The notes below the pieces were generated by a model that was not told the DNA's origin, did no database searches, and was given only the letters and a program-made list of their open reading frames with translations. Made by a program: the position numbers and the translations under genes. This document shows, one piece after another, positions 25,594 to 35,909 of a stretch of 64,000 bases of DNA; position 1 is the stretch's first letter; every line of letters begins with the position of its first letter. The stretch comes from Rubrimonas cliftonensis (GTDB lineage: Bacteria; Pseudomonadota; Alphaproteobacteria; Rhodobacterales; Rhodobacteraceae), in NCBI RefSeq assembly GCF_900107585.1, contig NZ_FNQM01000002.1:62001-126000 (forward strand), in the 5' to 3' direction.

Positions 25594-26802
25594 ATGCGCG
25601 CCGCCGTCGTTTCAGTCACCCGTTTTCTCGCCGGTCTCTGCGCCTGCGTCGCCCTGGCCGCCTGTGCGCCCCGCCCAGCGCCCACGACGACCGGCGCAGC
25701 CGGCGCGGCGCCGTCGCAGGCCGCGGTCTCCGAGCGGCGCGTCGACGTCTCGCAGCCCCTGCTGATCGGCGTGCTCGCGCCGCTGTCGGGGTCGGACACC
25801 CGCGCCACCGCCTTCGGCGCCGATCTCGTCGCGGCGGCTGACATGGCCGCGCGTGAAAAGGGTGTGGGGCTTGTGAGGCTCAGCAGCTTCGACACTGGCG
25901 CTAATGCGGCCACCGCCGCGATTGCCGCGAGGTCTGCGATTGATGCCGGAGCCGTTGCGCTTGTCGGTCCCGCTTTCGCGATCGCTGCGCGTTCGGTCGC
26001 GAACTTAGTCGCCGAAACTGGAACTACGACGCTTTCTTTCACGCCGGACAGCGCTTCTGGCTCCGTTCCTCTTTGGGTGATTGGCGAGCTTCCCGAGGAC
26101 GACGCAGATCGTATCGTCGGATACGCTGCTTCAACGGGCGTACGATCGATCGCTATCGTCTTCCCAGAGAACCTTTATGGGCAAGTTGCTTCGGCAGCGC
26201 TGCGCGATTCAGCGCGCCGACACAATGTTCGTGTTGGTTACGAATTCAGCTATCAATATAGTCCAGATGGTATTGCAGCTGCGGTTGAATCGAACGCTGC
26301 CGCTGTGCGCGCCAGTAATGTAGAGGCAATAGTGATACCAGACGGCGGACTTGCGCTTATTTCAGTAGTGTCATTTCTCGATTACTATGACGTTTCGCCG
26401 CGCAAATTGCAGTTTATGGGGATGGGGCTCTGGAATACTCCGGAGGTTATTCGGGAGCGGTCCATGCGAGGTGGTCTTTTCGCTGCGCCAGATATGGCGG
26501 CCCGTCGAAACTTTGGGGAGCGTTTTGCAGCCGTTACCGGACGCCAGCCCGATCCTCGCGCCTATCTTGGATATGATGCGGTAGCGGCGCTGGTTGACCT
26601 TGTGTCCGAAGCGCGTGTTGCAGGGTCGGCAGAACCTTTTTCGATAGAACGAATGACGCGCCAGCGTGGATTCATTGGGCCCGGGGGTACTTTCCGGCTC
26701 AAGACTGATGGTACAAATGTCCGGCCGCGCGCGATCTACGAGGTGACCGGGGACGGCTTCGCGCTGCGCGACCCGGCGCCGGCCGGCGCGCCGGGGAGTT
26801 GA
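25594..26802 (+). CDS. LpoA-like lipoprotein with periplasmic-binding fold (penicillin-binding protein activator type)
   Basis: 402 residues. The ATG follows GAGGA by eight bases. The signal peptide ends in the lipobox LAAC (Cys about residue 22). The rest is a two-lobed periplasmic-binding-like domain, with LLIGVLAPLSGSDTR (about residue 58) and GFIGPGGTFRLKTDG near the end. This matches the YraM/LpoA C-terminal domain, whose E. coli member stimulates PBP1A; adjacency to rsmI and yraN supports it. The middle of the gene (about 25840-26715) has much lower GC and rare codons (TTA, ATA) while the frame stays intact. Confidence 0.8.
   Translation: MRAAVVSVTRFLAGLCACVALAACAPRPAPTTTGAAGAAPSQAAVSERRVDVSQPLLIGVLAPLSGSDTRATAFGADLVAAADMAAREKGVGLVRLSSFDTGANAATAAIAARSAIDAGAVALVGPAFAIAARSVANLVAETGTTTLSFTPDSASGSVPLWVIGELPEDDADRIVGYAASTGVRSIAIVFPENLYGQVASAALRDSARRHNVRVGYEFSYQYSPDGIAAAVESNAAAVRASNVEAIVIPDGGLALISVVSFLDYYDVSPRKLQFMGMGLWNTPEVIRERSMRGGLFAAPDMAARRNFGERFAAVTGRQPDPRAYLGYDAVAALVDLVSEARVAGSAEPFSIERMTRQRGFIGPGGTFRLKTDGTNVRPRAIYEVTGDGFALRDPAPAGAPGS
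25840..26715. other. Low-GC segment inside the LpoA-like gene
   Basis: Counted G+C: 51 of 60 at 25681-25740, against 24 of 60 at 26221-26280, 33 of 60 at 26281-26340 and 29 of 60 at 26341-26400. The flanks of the gene return to high GC at both ends. No transposase, inverted repeats or frame break is seen. A gene-internal recombination tract is the simplest reading; edges are estimated by eye. Confidence 0.75.
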
Positions 26803-26807
26803 CGCGG

Positions 26808-29654
26808 GTGGATCGCGCCGCGACCGCCGACGAGGCTTCCGCCTCGCATCCGTCCGAGACGTCGACGCCGGTGGACGCGGACCCGCTCGAGGGGCTCGGC
26901 GCGCGCGTGCGCGCCATGGCGGCCGGGCAGGATGCGACGGCGGCCCGCGCCGTCGCCCACGCCGCGCTGTCGGAGGCCGTCCGGTGCGCCAAGGAAGCCG
27001 CGCGCGCCGCGCTTGGGGCGCAGGGCGACGGCGTCGCCTCCGCGCGCGCGCTCGCGGCGTCGATGGATGCGGTGGTGCGCGGCGCGCTCGACGCCGCCCT
27101 CGCGCTTCACCCCAACCCCAGCCCCACGCGCGGCGAGCGGCTCTGCGTCGCGGCGGTCGGCGGCTTCGGGCGGGGGGAGATGGCGCCGTTCTCCGACATC
27201 GACCTGCTGTTCCTGCGCCCCTACAAGCAGACAGCCTGGGGCGAGAGCCTCATCGAATGCGCGCTCTACCTGCTGTGGGACCTGAAGCTGAAGGTCGGCT
27301 ACGCCGTCCGCACGCCGGAGGAATGCCTCCGGCTCGCCGGCGCCGACGTCACCATCCGCACGACGCTGCTGGAGAAGCGCTTCCTGTGGGGCGACCCCGC
27401 GCCCCTGGAGCAGCTCGACGCCCGGCTCTGGAAGGATCTGTTCCAGCGCACCGGGCCGGAGTTCGTGCAGGCCAAGCTCGCCGAGCGCGACCAGCGCCAC
27501 AAGCGCAACGGCGGCTCGCGCTATCTCGTGGAGCCCAACGTCAAGGAGGGCAAGGGCGGCCTGCGCGACCTCCAGACGCTCTACTGGATCGCCAAGTATC
27601 TCCACCACGCCGACGACGTCGCGGCGCTCGTCAAGGCCGGCGCGCTGACCGAGGAGGAGGTCGCCACCTTCTCCGCCGCGGAGCGGTTCCTGTGGACGGT
27701 GCGCTGCTGGCTGCACTGGGTGGCGGGCCGCGCGCAGGAGCAGCTGAGCTTCGACATGCAGGTGGAGGTGGCGTGCCGCATGGGCTACGAGGATCGCGGC
27801 GGCCGGCGCGCGGTGGAGTGGTTCATGCAGAACTATTTCCGCGCCGCCAAGGACGTGGGCGACCTCACGCGCTGGTTCTGCGCCGCGCTCGAGCAGAGCC
27901 ACCGCAAGCCGCGCCCCGACCTGCGGAGCTTCGCGCGCGCGTTGGGCCTCGGCGGGGCGACGCCGCTCGCGGCGGGTTTCCTGTTCCGCGACGGGCGCAT
28001 CGGTCTCGCCGACCCCGACCTCTTTGACCGCGACCCCGCGGCGATGCTGCGGCTCTACGCCGAGGGTCTGCGCACCGGCTCGCTGCTGCACCCCGACGCG
28101 ATGCGCGCGGTCGCGGCGAAGCTCGATCTCGTCGACGACGCGCTGCGTGCCGACCCGGAGGCCAACGCCATCTTCCTGTCGCTGCTGGCGCGGTCGACCG
28201 ACCCCGAGCGCGCGCTCAGGCGCATGAACGAGAGCGGCCTGCTCGGGCGGTTCATCCCGCAGTTCGGCCGCATCGTCGCGATGATGCAGTTCAACATGTA
28301 CCACCACTACACGGTGGACGAGCACACCATCCTCGCGGTGAAGGCGCTGCGCCGCATCCGCGACGGCGAACTGATCGCCGACCTGCCGGTGGCGAGCGAG
28401 ATCGTGAAGGCCGGGCTCGACATGGAGGTGATGTCGGTCGCGCTGTTCCTGCACGACATCGGCAAGGGCCTGCCGGAGGACCATTCCGAGGTCGGGGCCG
28501 TCGTGGCGCGGGATCTCTGCCCGAGGCTCGGGCTCGACGCGGCGCAGAGCGAGCTGGTGGAATGGCTCGTGCGCCATCACCTGCTGATGAGCGACACCGC
28601 CCAGAAGCGCGATATCGCCGACCCGCGCACCGTGCGCGACTTCGCCGACGTCGTGCGCAGCCCCGAGCGGCTGCGGCTGCTGCTGGTGCTGACGGTCTGC
28701 GACATCCGCGCCGTGGGGCCGGGGGTGTGGAACAACTGGAAGGCGCAGCTCCTGCGCCATCTCTACTACGACACCCGCGCCGTGCTGACCGGCGGGGCGG
28801 AGCGGCTGTCGCGCGCCGACCGCGTGGAGGAGGCCAAGGACGCCGTGCGCCGCGCGCTCGCCGGCTGGCCCGCGGCGGCGCTGGAGGCGGAGACGGCGCG
28901 GCACTATCCGCCCTACTGGCTGGGCCTCGACGTCGACGCCCATGCCGCCTTCGCTCAAATGGCGCGCGAGCAGGCCGAGGAGCGCGCGGCGCTGACCGCG
29001 CAGGGCCGGGCGCCGGCGCCGGGGGCGGAGGACGCGCTGGCCCTGCGCATCGACGCCGACGCCGGGCGGGACGCGACGCGGGTGCTGATCTCGATCGGCG
29101 ACCATCCCGGCATCTTCAGCCGCATGGCCGCGGCGCTGGCGCTGGCGCGGGCGCATATCGTTGACGCGCGCACCTTCACCACCGTCGACGGCATGGCGAC
29201 ATCGGCGTTCTGGATCCAGGACGCCGACGGCGGCGCCTATGCGGCCGACCAGTTCGAGCGGCTCCGCCTCGCCATCGGCCGCGCGCTTTCCGGCGAGATC
29301 GCGCCGCGCAAGGCGCTGGCGGAGCGCCGCCGCTCCGCGCGCCGCCGCGAGCGGCCCTTCGAGGCGCCGACCCGCGTCACCTTCGACAATGACGCCTCCG
29401 ACATCTACACCGTGATCGAGGTCGACGCGCGGGACAGGTTCGGCCTGCTCTACGACCTCACGCGGGCGCTGGCGAACTGCAACATCAACATCTTCTCGGC
29501 CGTCATCGCGACCTACGGCGAACAGGCGGTCGACGTGTTCTATGTGAAGGACATCTTCGGGCTGAAGATCCGCTCGCCGGCCAAGCAGCAGGCGATCGCG
29601 CGGCGGCTGCGCGAGGCGGTGGCGGACGCCGCGGCCCAGACGCTCGCCGACTGA
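26808..29654 (+). CDS. glnD: Bifunctional uridylyltransferase/uridylyl-removing enzyme GlnD
   Basis: 948 residues from a GTG nine bases after GGGGAG; a TTG three codons earlier, overlapping the LpoA-like stop, is possible. The nucleotidyltransferase site is GGFGRGEMAPFSDIDLLFL (about residues 118-137), with the GG and DxD pattern. The HD hydrolase site is LFLHDIGKGLPEDH (about 549-562). Two ACT domains lie near 757 and 868 (SIGDHPGIFSRMAAAL; VDARDRFGLLYDLTRA), which sense glutamine. GlnD uridylylates PII (GlnB/GlnK) to control nitrogen assimilation. It precedes murJ by 10 bases. Confidence 0.96.
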   Translation: MDRAATADEASASHPSETSTPVDADPLEGLGARVRAMAAGQDATAARAVAHAALSEAVRCAKEAARAALGAQGDGVASARALAASMDAVVRGALDAALALHPNPSPTRGERLCVAAVGGFGRGEMAPFSDIDLLFLRPYKQTAWGESLIECALYLLWDLKLKVGYAVRTPEECLRLAGADVTIRTTLLEKRFLWGDPAPLEQLDARLWKDLFQRTGPEFVQAKLAERDQRHKRNGGSRYLVEPNVKEGKGGLRDLQTLYWIAKYLHHADDVAALVKAGALTEEEVATFSAAERFLWTVRCWLHWVAGRAQEQLSFDMQVEVACRMGYEDRGGRRAVEWFMQNYFRAAKDVGDLTRWFCAALEQSHRKPRPDLRSFARALGLGGATPLAAGFLFRDGRIGLADPDLFDRDPAAMLRLYAEGLRTGSLLHPDAMRAVAAKLDLVDDALRADPEANAIFLSLLARSTDPERALRRMNESGLLGRFIPQFGRIVAMMQFNMYHHYTVDEHTILAVKALRRIRDGELIADLPVASEIVKAGLDMEVMSVALFLHDIGKGLPEDHSEVGAVVARDLCPRLGLDAAQSELVEWLVRHHLLMSDTAQKRDIADPRTVRDFADVVRSPERLRLLLVLTVCDIRAVGPGVWNNWKAQLLRHLYYDTRAVLTGGAERLSRADRVEEAKDAVRRALAGWPAAALEAETARHYPPYWLGLDVDAHAAFAQMAREQAEERAALTAQGRAPAPGAEDALALRIDADAGRDATRVLISIGDHPGIFSRMAAALALARAHIVDARTFTTVDGMATSAFWIQDADGGAYAADQFERLRLAIGRALSGEIAPRKALAERRRSARRRERPFEAPTRVTFDNDASDIYTVIEVDARDRFGLLYDLTRALANCNINIFSAVIATYGEQAVDVFYVKDIFGLKIRSPAKQQAIARRLREAVADAAAQTLAD

Positions 29655-29664
29655 GTCCGGACCG

Positions 29665-31239
29665 ATGACGACCGCGCCCGTCCGCCTGATGCGCGGCTTC
29701 GCGACCGTGGGCGGCCTCACCATGGCCTCCCGCGTGCTGGGCTTCGCGCGCGACGTGCTGATCGCGGCGCTGCTCGGGGCGGGGCCGATGGCGGAGGCGT
29801 TCTTCGTCGCCTTCCGCCTGCCCAACATGTTCCGGCGCTTCTTCGCCGAGGGCGCCTTCAACATGGCCTTCGTGCCGCTGCTCGCGAAGCGGCTGGAGGG
29901 TGAGGGGAGCGAGGCCGAGCGCCGCGCCGCGGCGCAGGACTTCGCGGAGGAGGCGCTGGCGGCGCTGACCGCCGTCCTGCTCGCGCTGACGGCGCTGGCG
30001 CTCGTGGCGATGCCGGTGCTGATGCTGGCGCTGGCGGGCGGCTTCGCCGACGACGCCGAGCGCTTCGACCTCGCCGTGGCCTACGCGCGCATCGAGTTTC
30101 CCTATCTGCTGTGCATGTCGCTGACGGCGCTGTTCTCCGGCGTGCTGAACGCGCTGGGGCGTTTCGCGGCGCCGGCGGCGGCGCCGATCCTGCTCAACGT
30201 GTTCCTGATCGGCGCGATGGGGCTGGCGCTCGCCTTCGCCTGGCCGGTGGGCGACGCGCTGGCCTGGGGGGTGCTGGCGGCGGGCTTCGCGCAGGCGGCC
30301 ATGGTGTGGCTGGCGGCGCGGCGCGCAGGCATGGCGCTGCGGCTGCGCCGGCCAAGGCTGACGCCCGGCGTGCGCCGGCTGGCGCGGCTGGGCGCGCCCG
30401 GCGCGCTGGCCGGCGGGGCGACGCAGATCAACCTCGTCGTGGGCACGCTGATCGCCTCGTTCTTTCCCGGCGCGGTGGCGTGGCTGAGCTACGCCGACCG
30501 GCTTTATCAGCTGCCGCTGGGGGTGGTCGGCGTCGCGATCGGCGTGGTGCTGCTGCCGGAGCTTTCGCGCCGGGTCCGCCGCGGCGACGAGGCCGGCGCC
30601 CGCGACGCGATGAACCGCGCGGCGGAGCTGTGTCTGGCGCTGACGCTTCCCGCGGCCGCGGCGCTGGCCGCCGTCGCCGGGCCGATCGTCTCGGTGCTGT
30701 TCGGGCGCGGCGCGTTCTCGCCCGAGGACGTGGCGGCGACGGCGACGGCGACGGCGCTCTATGCGCTGGGGCTGCCGGCCTATGTGCTGCAGAAGGTCGT
30801 CCAGCCGATCTTCTTCGCGCGCGAGGACATGGACAGCCCGCTGCGCTACGCCGTGGCGGCGATGGCGACCAACGTCGTGGTGGCGGCGGCCGGCGCCCCG
30901 CTGGTCGGCTATGTCGCGATCCCGCTGGGCACGGTTCTGGGCGCGTGGCTGCAGCTCTGGCTGCTGATGCGCGGCGCCCGCGCGCGAGACCCTGCGGCGC
31001 GGGCCGACGCGCGGCTGGCGAAGGCCGCGCCACGGCTGCTGGCGGCGTCGCTGGCGATGGGCCTGGCGCTCTGGCTCGGCGCGCAGGCGCTGGGCGAGGC
31101 GCTCGCGGCGCCGGGCCTGCGCTGGCTCGCGCTGGCCGGTCTGATGCTCGGCGGCGGCGCGCTCTACGCCGTGCTGGCGGTGACGGGCGGCGGCGTGCGT
31201 CCGGCCGATCTGAGGGCCGCTCTGCGCCGCCGGGACTGA
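29665..31239 (+). CDS. murJ: Lipid II flippase MurJ
   Basis: 524 residues with about 14 membrane helices. The N-terminus ASRVLGFARDVLIAALLGAG and the motif FRRFFAEGAFNMAFVPLL are characteristic of the MurJ/MviN family. LSYADRLYQLPLGVVGVAIG lies in the second half. It moves lipid II across the inner membrane for peptidoglycan synthesis. It belongs to the glnD-murJ-trpS linkage widely seen in alphaproteobacteria. The stop is nine bases from the stop of the convergent rhomboid gene, with no clear terminator. Confidence 0.95.
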   Translation: MTTAPVRLMRGFATVGGLTMASRVLGFARDVLIAALLGAGPMAEAFFVAFRLPNMFRRFFAEGAFNMAFVPLLAKRLEGEGSEAERRAAAQDFAEEALAALTAVLLALTALALVAMPVLMLALAGGFADDAERFDLAVAYARIEFPYLLCMSLTALFSGVLNALGRFAAPAAAPILLNVFLIGAMGLALAFAWPVGDALAWGVLAAGFAQAAMVWLAARRAGMALRLRRPRLTPGVRRLARLGAPGALAGGATQINLVVGTLIASFFPGAVAWLSYADRLYQLPLGVVGVAIGVVLLPELSRRVRRGDEAGARDAMNRAAELCLALTLPAAAALAAVAGPIVSVLFGRGAFSPEDVAATATATALYALGLPAYVLQKVVQPIFFAREDMDSPLRYAVAAMATNVVVAAAGAPLVGYVAIPLGTVLGAWLQLWLLMRGARARDPAARADARLAKAAPRLLAASLAMGLALWLGAQALGEALAAPGLRWLALAGLMLGGGALYAVLAVTGGGVRPADLRAALRRRD

Positions 31240-31247
31240 CGCCGCGC

Positions 31248-31898
31248 TCAGATGGGCCCGATGGCGAAGCCGCGGCGCGGGGTCAGCAGTCCGCCGGCGA
31301 GCCAGCCGCCGATGAAGCCGCCGAGATGCGCCTCCCACGCCACCCCGCCGCCGGTGAGGCTGACCGACAGCAGCACGTTCACCGCGGTCAGCGCTAGGAT
31401 CGTGCTCCAGAAACGGCGCCGCGGCAGGGCATGGGCGACGACATGACGCCACTCCCACCGCTTCATCGCCCCGAGAAAGCCGAAGAGCCCGCCGGAGGCG
31501 CCCACCATCGGCACGAACTCCAGCCCCGTGTCCGCGACCAGGCCGAAGAAGAGCGCGCCGACGACCGCCGCTCCGAGAAACAGCGCCAGCATCGCGCGCT
31601 CCCCGACAGCCCGGCACAGATGCGTCCCGAGCGCGAGGAAGACGCCGGTGTTCATCGCCAGATGCAGCATCCCGCCATGGAAGAAGGCGTGGCTGACGAA
31701 CGACCAGTAGAACGCGAGCGGCACGTTCTGACCGGATCGCCACGCCTCGAAGTAGATGTCGTAGAAGGCGACGTAGCGATAGACGGTCCAGCGCAGTCCG
31801 CGTGGGAGCACGCCGATGTCGCTCAGCGTCAGCGTCGTCTCCAGCACGACGAAGACCGCCGCCATGGCCCAGACGATCGGCGGCGCGCCCGTCCTCAT
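31248..31898 (-). CDS. Rhomboid family intramembrane serine protease
   Basis: 216 residues. Hallmarks are [20 protein letters not shown] (about residues 71-90), the catalytic serine in [13 protein letters not shown] (about 135) and the catalytic histidine in [16 protein letters not shown] (about 190). Six helices are visible. It cleaves membrane proteins within the bilayer; the substrate is unknown. It stands alone on the minus strand between murJ and trpS, interrupting an otherwise co-directional housekeeping run. Confidence 0.92.
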   Translation of the reverse strand: MRTGAPPIVWAMAAVFVVLETTLTLSDIGVLPRGLRWTVYRYVAFYDIYFEAWRSGQNVPLAFYWSFVSHAFFHGGMLHLAMNTGVFLALGTHLCRAVGERAMLALFLGAAVVGALFFGLVADTGLEFVPMVGASGGLFGFLGAMKRWEWRHVVAHALPRRRFWSTILALTAVNVLLSVSLTGGGVAWEAHLGGFIGGWLAGGLLTPRRGFAIGPI

Positions 31899-31990
31899 GG
31901 CTTGAGCCCCGGCCCCTGGCCGGCCCCATTCGCTTGACCGGCGCGGCTGCGCCGCCTATCACCCGCCCGCACCGCGCCGGGGGAATGAGA

Positions 31991-33022
31991 ATGTCGGAAG
32001 TCGCTGGCCATGCCCACCGCGTGTTCTCGGGCGTCCAGCCCACTGGGAACCTCCATCTGGGCAATTATCTCGGCGCGGTCAAACGCTTCGTTGAGATGCA
32101 GGGGCGCGGCGCAGAGACGCTGTATTGCGTGGTCGACCTGCACGCCATCACCGTGCCGCAGAAGCCCGCCGAACTGCGCGGCGCCATCCGCGAGCTGACG
32201 GCGGCGTTCCTCGCCTGCGGACTCGACCCCGAGCGGTCGATCATCTTCAACCAGAGCCAGGTTCCCGCGCACGCCGAGCTGGCGTGGCTGTTCAACTGCG
32301 TCGCCCGCATCGGCTGGCTCAACCGCATGACCCAGTTCAAGGAAAAGGCCGGCAAGGACCGCGAGGGCGCCTCGGTCGGCCTCTACGCCTATCCGGTGCT
32401 GATGGCCGCGGACATCCTCGTGTACAAGGCGACCCATGTGCCGGTGGGCGAGGACCAGAAGCAGCATCTTGAGCTGGCGCGCGACATCGCCGCCAAGTTC
32501 AACCTCGATTTCGAGGCGCCGGACTATTTCCCGCAGCCCGAACCGATGATCGAGGGACCGGCGACGCGCGTGATGAGCTTGCGCGACGGCACGAAGAAGA
32601 TGTCGAAGTCCGACCCGTCCGACCTGAGCCGCATCAACCTCACCGACGACGCCGACGCCATCGCGCTGAAGATCCGCAAGGCGCAGACCGACCCCGAGCC
32701 GCTGCCGGAGACGGTGGACGGGCTCGCCGGCAGGCCGGGCGCCGACAACCTCGTGGGCGTCTACGCCGCGTTGACCGACCGCACCAAGGCCGACGTGGTG
32801 GCGGAATGGGCGGGCAAGCCGTTTTCCGCGTTCAAGCCCGCGCTGGCCGACCTTGCGGTGCAGAAGGTCGCGCCGATCGCCGGGCGGATGCGCGACCTGC
32901 TCGCCGACCCCGGCCACATCGACGCGGTGCTGGCGAACGGCGCGGAGCGGGCGTCGGCCATCGCCGAGCCGGTGGCGCGCGGCGCCTATGACCTCGCCGG
33001 GTTGCTGCGCACCCGGGGCTGA
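31991..33022 (+). CDS. trpS: Tryptophanyl-tRNA synthetase
   Basis: 343 residues. Class I signatures are HLGN (HIGH equivalent, in [15 protein letters not shown]) and KMSKS (in [14 protein letters not shown], near residue 203). The start is the ATG before [10 protein letters not shown], spaced about eight bases from a GGGGGA; another ATG two codons upstream is possible. It charges tRNA-Trp. It converges with rlmE, 13 bases apart, across a short GC palindrome (ggccggcgccgg) that lacks a T-run. Confidence 0.97.
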   Translation: MSEVAGHAHRVFSGVQPTGNLHLGNYLGAVKRFVEMQGRGAETLYCVVDLHAITVPQKPAELRGAIRELTAAFLACGLDPERSIIFNQSQVPAHAELAWLFNCVARIGWLNRMTQFKEKAGKDREGASVGLYAYPVLMAADILVYKATHVPVGEDQKQHLELARDIAAKFNLDFEAPDYFPQPEPMIEGPATRVMSLRDGTKKMSKSDPSDLSRINLTDDADAIALKIRKAQTDPEPLPETVDGLAGRPGADNLVGVYAALTDRTKADVVAEWAGKPFSAFKPALADLAVQKVAPIAGRMRDLLADPGHIDAVLANGAERASAIAEPVARGAYDLAGLLRTRG

Positions 33023-33035
33023 AGGCCGGCGCCGG

Positions 33036-33839
33036 TCAACCCTCGTCGTCTCGGCCCTCGTCGTCGCCGGGCGTCTGCGCGGGCTCCGGCCGGAAACCGC
33101 TGGCGACGACATACATCTCGGCGCTGTCCTTGCGGCTCGCCGGCGGCTTCACATGGGCGACGGTTGCGAAGCGGCGCTTCAGCATCGCGAGAAGCTCATT
33201 TTCCGCACCGCCCTGCAGCACCTTGGCGACGAAGGTTCCGCCGGGGTTCAGCACCTCGCAGGCGAACAGCGCCGCCGCCTCGCAGAGCGCGATGATGCGC
33301 AGGTGGTCGGTGGCGCGGTGCCCGCTGGAGGCGGCGGCCATGTCCGACAGCACCACGTCGGCCGGCCCGGCGAGGGCGTCCTTGACCACCTGATCGGCGT
33401 CGTCGGCGAGGAAGTCGAGTTCGAGGATTTCGGCGCCCTCGACATGGTCGACCGGCTGGATGTCGACCCCCAGCACGAAACCTCGCGCCTTGCCCTGCTT
33501 GCGGCCGAGCGCGTTGACGCGGGCGACGGCGATCTGGAGCCAGCCGCCGGGCGCGCAGCCGAGATCCACCACCCGCGCGCCGGGCACGAGGAAGCGCTGG
33601 CGGTCGTCGATCTCCGACAGCTTGTAGGCGGCGCGGGAGCGGAAGCCCTCGCGATTGGCGCGCTGCACATAGGGGTCGTTGAGCTGGCGCTGGAGCCAGA
33701 GCGTCGAGCTGAGCTTGCGCCCCTTGGCGGTCTTGACGCGGGTGTGGAGCGCCGCCCGGCCGCCGTCCGTCGCCTTGCCGCCGCCTGCGCCGCGCCCCCC
33801 GCCCGGTCTGCCGCCGCGCTTTCCCCCGCCGTCCGCCAT
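33036..33839 (-). CDS. rlmE: 23S rRNA (uridine-2552-2'-O)-methyltransferase
   Basis: 267 residues. A Gly-rich, basic N-terminal tail of about 30 residues precedes the Rossmann methyltransferase domain with [16 protein letters not shown], the SAM motif [16 protein letters not shown] and the segment [27 protein letters not shown] includes a catalytic Lys of the K-D-K-E type. RlmE (FtsJ/RrmJ) modifies the 23S A-loop. The start is the ATG before [10 protein letters not shown], since the extended frame overlaps the ppx gene. It is five bases after the ppx/gppA stop. Confidence 0.94.
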   Translation of the reverse strand: MADGGGKRGGRPGGGRGAGGGKATDGGRAALHTRVKTAKGRKLSSTLWLQRQLNDPYVQRANREGFRSRAAYKLSEIDDRQRFLVPGARVVDLGCAPGGWLQIAVARVNALGRKQGKARGFVLGVDIQPVDHVEGAEILELDFLADDADQVVKDALAGPADVVLSDMAAASSGHRATDHLRIIALCEAAALFACEVLNPGGTFVAKVLQGGAENELLAMLKRRFATVAHVKPPASRKDSAEMYVVASGFRPEPAQTPGDDEGRDDEG

Positions 33840-33844
33840 CGGCG

Positions 33845-34963
33845 TCAGACCCGGCTGGCGGAGCCGAGGCCCTCGCCGATCAGACCGTAGAGCAGCCCCT
33901 CGCGCAGGCCGCGGTCGGCCACGCGGATGCGCTCGGTAGGCCAGAGATTGAGCACCGTGGCGAGAATCGCGCCGCCGGCCACCAGAAGCAGCGAGCGGTC
34001 GGGACCGATGAAGGGGTGGCGGGTGCGCTCGTCGTCGTCCAGCGCGACGATCTGCGAGATCACCGCCATGGCGCCGTCGCTGGGCAGCCACATGCCGTCG
34101 ACGCGCGCGCGGTCGTAGCGGCGCAGGCCGAGATGGGCGCCGGCGAGCGTCGTCACCGTGCCCGACGCGCCGATGAGCTGGTAGGCGCCGAGGGCGTCGC
34201 GCCGCTTGCCATAGGGCGCGAAGGCGCGGATCTCGTCCTCGAAGGCGGCGCACATGGCGTCGAACCGCGCCTTGGGGTTCTCGATTCGGCTGAACCTGTC
34301 ATGCAGCGTGGCGACGCCGACGGGCGCGGAGACCCAGTCGACGATATGGGCGGCCGCCGCGCGCGCGCGGGCGTCCGCCTCCAGCGCGCCGCGGCGGGCC
34401 GGCGCCAGCGCCATCAGGAGCCTGCCGCGCAGGTGCGGGGGCGTGCCGCTGAGGTCGATCCAGATCAGCTCGGTGGAGCCGCCGCCGATGTCGACGACCA
34501 TCAGCTGGTCGGCCTCGGGCACATGGAGCGGCGCGCAGCCGGCGACCGCGAGCCGCGCCTCCTCCTCGGCGGAGATGATGTCGATGCGCAGACCGGTGCG
34601 CGAGCGCGCGCGATCGATGAAGCCGGACCGGTTGGCCGCCCGCCTGCAGGCCTCGGTCGCGACCGCCCGCATCCGCCGTACGCCGTGACGGCGGATCTTC
34701 TCCGCGCAGACCGCCAGGGCGTCCAGCGCCCGGCGCATCGCGACCTCGCCGAGCACGCCGCTCTCCTCGACCCCCTCGCCGAGCTTCACCGCGCGGCTGA
34801 AGCTGTCGACGACCTGAAAGCCGGCCGGCGTCGGGCGGGCGATGAGCAGGCGACAGTTGTTGGTGCCGAGATCGACGGCGGCGAGCGGCGCTGCGCGGAC
34901 GCCCGGGCCGCCGCTTCGGCGCGTCTGCTCGTTCCTCTCCGCCTGCTCCGTCGATGCGTCCAT
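33845..34963 (-). CDS. Ppx/GppA phosphatase family protein
   Basis: 372 residues of the ASKHA exopolyphosphatase/pppGpp phosphatase family. [16 protein letters not shown] is the phosphate-1 loop, [10 protein letters not shown] the next motif, and [14 protein letters not shown] the second phosphate loop. The C-terminal domain with a helical lid is short compared with the 500-residue E. coli enzymes, as usual for alphaproteobacterial members. Substrate preference (polyphosphate or pppGpp) cannot be told. It precedes rlmE in an operon-like pair, a frequent arrangement in Rhodobacterales. Confidence 0.92.
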   Translation of the reverse strand: MDASTEQAERNEQTRRSGGPGVRAAPLAAVDLGTNNCRLLIARPTPAGFQVVDSFSRAVKLGEGVEESGVLGEVAMRRALDALAVCAEKIRRHGVRRMRAVATEACRRAANRSGFIDRARSRTGLRIDIISAEEEARLAVAGCAPLHVPEADQLMVVDIGGGSTELIWIDLSGTPPHLRGRLLMALAPARRGALEADARARAAAAHIVDWVSAPVGVATLHDRFSRIENPKARFDAMCAAFEDEIRAFAPYGKRRDALGAYQLIGASGTVTTLAGAHLGLRRYDRARVDGMWLPSDGAMAVISQIVALDDDERTRHPFIGPDRSLLLVAGGAILATVLNLWPTERIRVADRGLREGLLYGLIGEGLGSASRV

Positions 34964-35018
34964 TCCACTCGATTAAACGAGGGGTGGCTGGGCGGCAAGG
35001 CGGCGCATGCGTCCGCGA

Positions 35019-35909
35019 TCAGGCGCCGCCTGCGGCTGCGACGCGCGTAGGCTGCGGCTCGAAGCCGATGGCTCGGCACACTTCGAACGGCAGATCGGGA
35101 TTGTTGAGGGTGTAGACGTGGAGGTGCGACGCCCCCTCCGCCAGCAGCTGCGCGCACTGCTCGGACGCGATGGAGACGGCGAGATCGCGCGCAGCCTCCT
35201 CGTCGGCCGCGTTCTCGAAGGCGCTCGTCATCCAGTCGGGAACGCTTGCGCCGCAGCCCTCGGCGAAATGGCGCATCTTCACGAAGTTCTCCACCGGCAG
35301 GACGCCGGGGATGATCGGCGCGTCGATCCCGGCCTTCGCGCAGGCGTCGCGGAACCGCAGGAACGTGGCGTTCTCGAAGAAGAACTGGGTGATGGCGTTC
35401 TCGGCGCCGGCGTCCAGCTTGCGCTTGAGATGGTCGATGTCGGCGCGCTGGTCGGCCGCTTCGGGGTGCTTCTCGGGGTAGGCGCCCACGGTGATGCGGT
35501 GCCCGCCCTCGCGCGCCAGCGCCTCGATCAGCTCGACCGAGCCGCCGAAGCCGTCGGGATGGGGGGCGAAGACGCCGGTCTCCTTCGGCGGGTCGCCGCG
35601 CAGCGCGACGACGCGCGCGCAGCCGAGCGCGCGGTAGCTGCGGGCGACCTGCAGCGTCTCCTCCCGGGTGGCGCCGACGCAGGTGAGGTGGCCGGCCACG
35701 TCGAGGCGCGCGCGCTCGCGGATCGCGGCGATGGCCGCCAGCGTGCGTTCGCGCGTCGTTCCGCCTGCGCCGTAGGTCACCGAGACGAACTGGGGGCCGA
35801 GCGGCGCGAGGCGCTCGACCGATCGCCAGAGGTTCTGCGCCGCCGTCGGCGTCTTGGGAGGGAAGAACTCGAAGGAGATCGTCGGCGCTCGACGGGCGGG
35901 ATCATGCAT
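35019..35909 (-). CDS. metF: 5,10-methylenetetrahydrofolate reductase
   Basis: 296 residues, the bacterial length. It reduces CH2-THF to CH3-THF for methionine synthesis using FAD. ISFEFFPPKT opens the TIM barrel, followed by FVSVTYGAGGTTRERT, GHLTCVGATREE and ALRGDPPKE, all standard MetF. ITQFFFENATFLRF lies in the middle. The ATG before HDPARRAP has AAAGGAAG upstream. No methionine-cycle riboswitch could be recognised in the upstream gap. Confidence 0.96.
   Translation of the reverse strand: MHDPARRAPTISFEFFPPKTPTAAQNLWRSVERLAPLGPQFVSVTYGAGGTTRERTLAAIAAIRERARLDVAGHLTCVGATREETLQVARSYRALGCARVVALRGDPPKETGVFAPHPDGFGGSVELIEALAREGGHRITVGAYPEKHPEAADQRADIDHLKRKLDAGAENAITQFFFENATFLRFRDACAKAGIDAPIIPGVLPVENFVKMRHFAEGCGASVPDWMTSAFENAADEEAARDLAVSIASEQCAQLLAEGASHLHVYTLNNPDLPFEVCRAIGFEPQPTRVAAAGGA

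Noticed and set aside
25840-26715. Possible insertion sequence or inserted gene in the low-GC tract
   Set aside because: The LpoA-like frame runs through it unbroken; there is no transposase, terminal repeat or target duplication.
26736-29864. A 1042-residue minus-strand frame
   Set aside because: It is antisense to glnD, which is a complete, recognisable gene; the frame is open only because stop codons are rare in GC-rich DNA.
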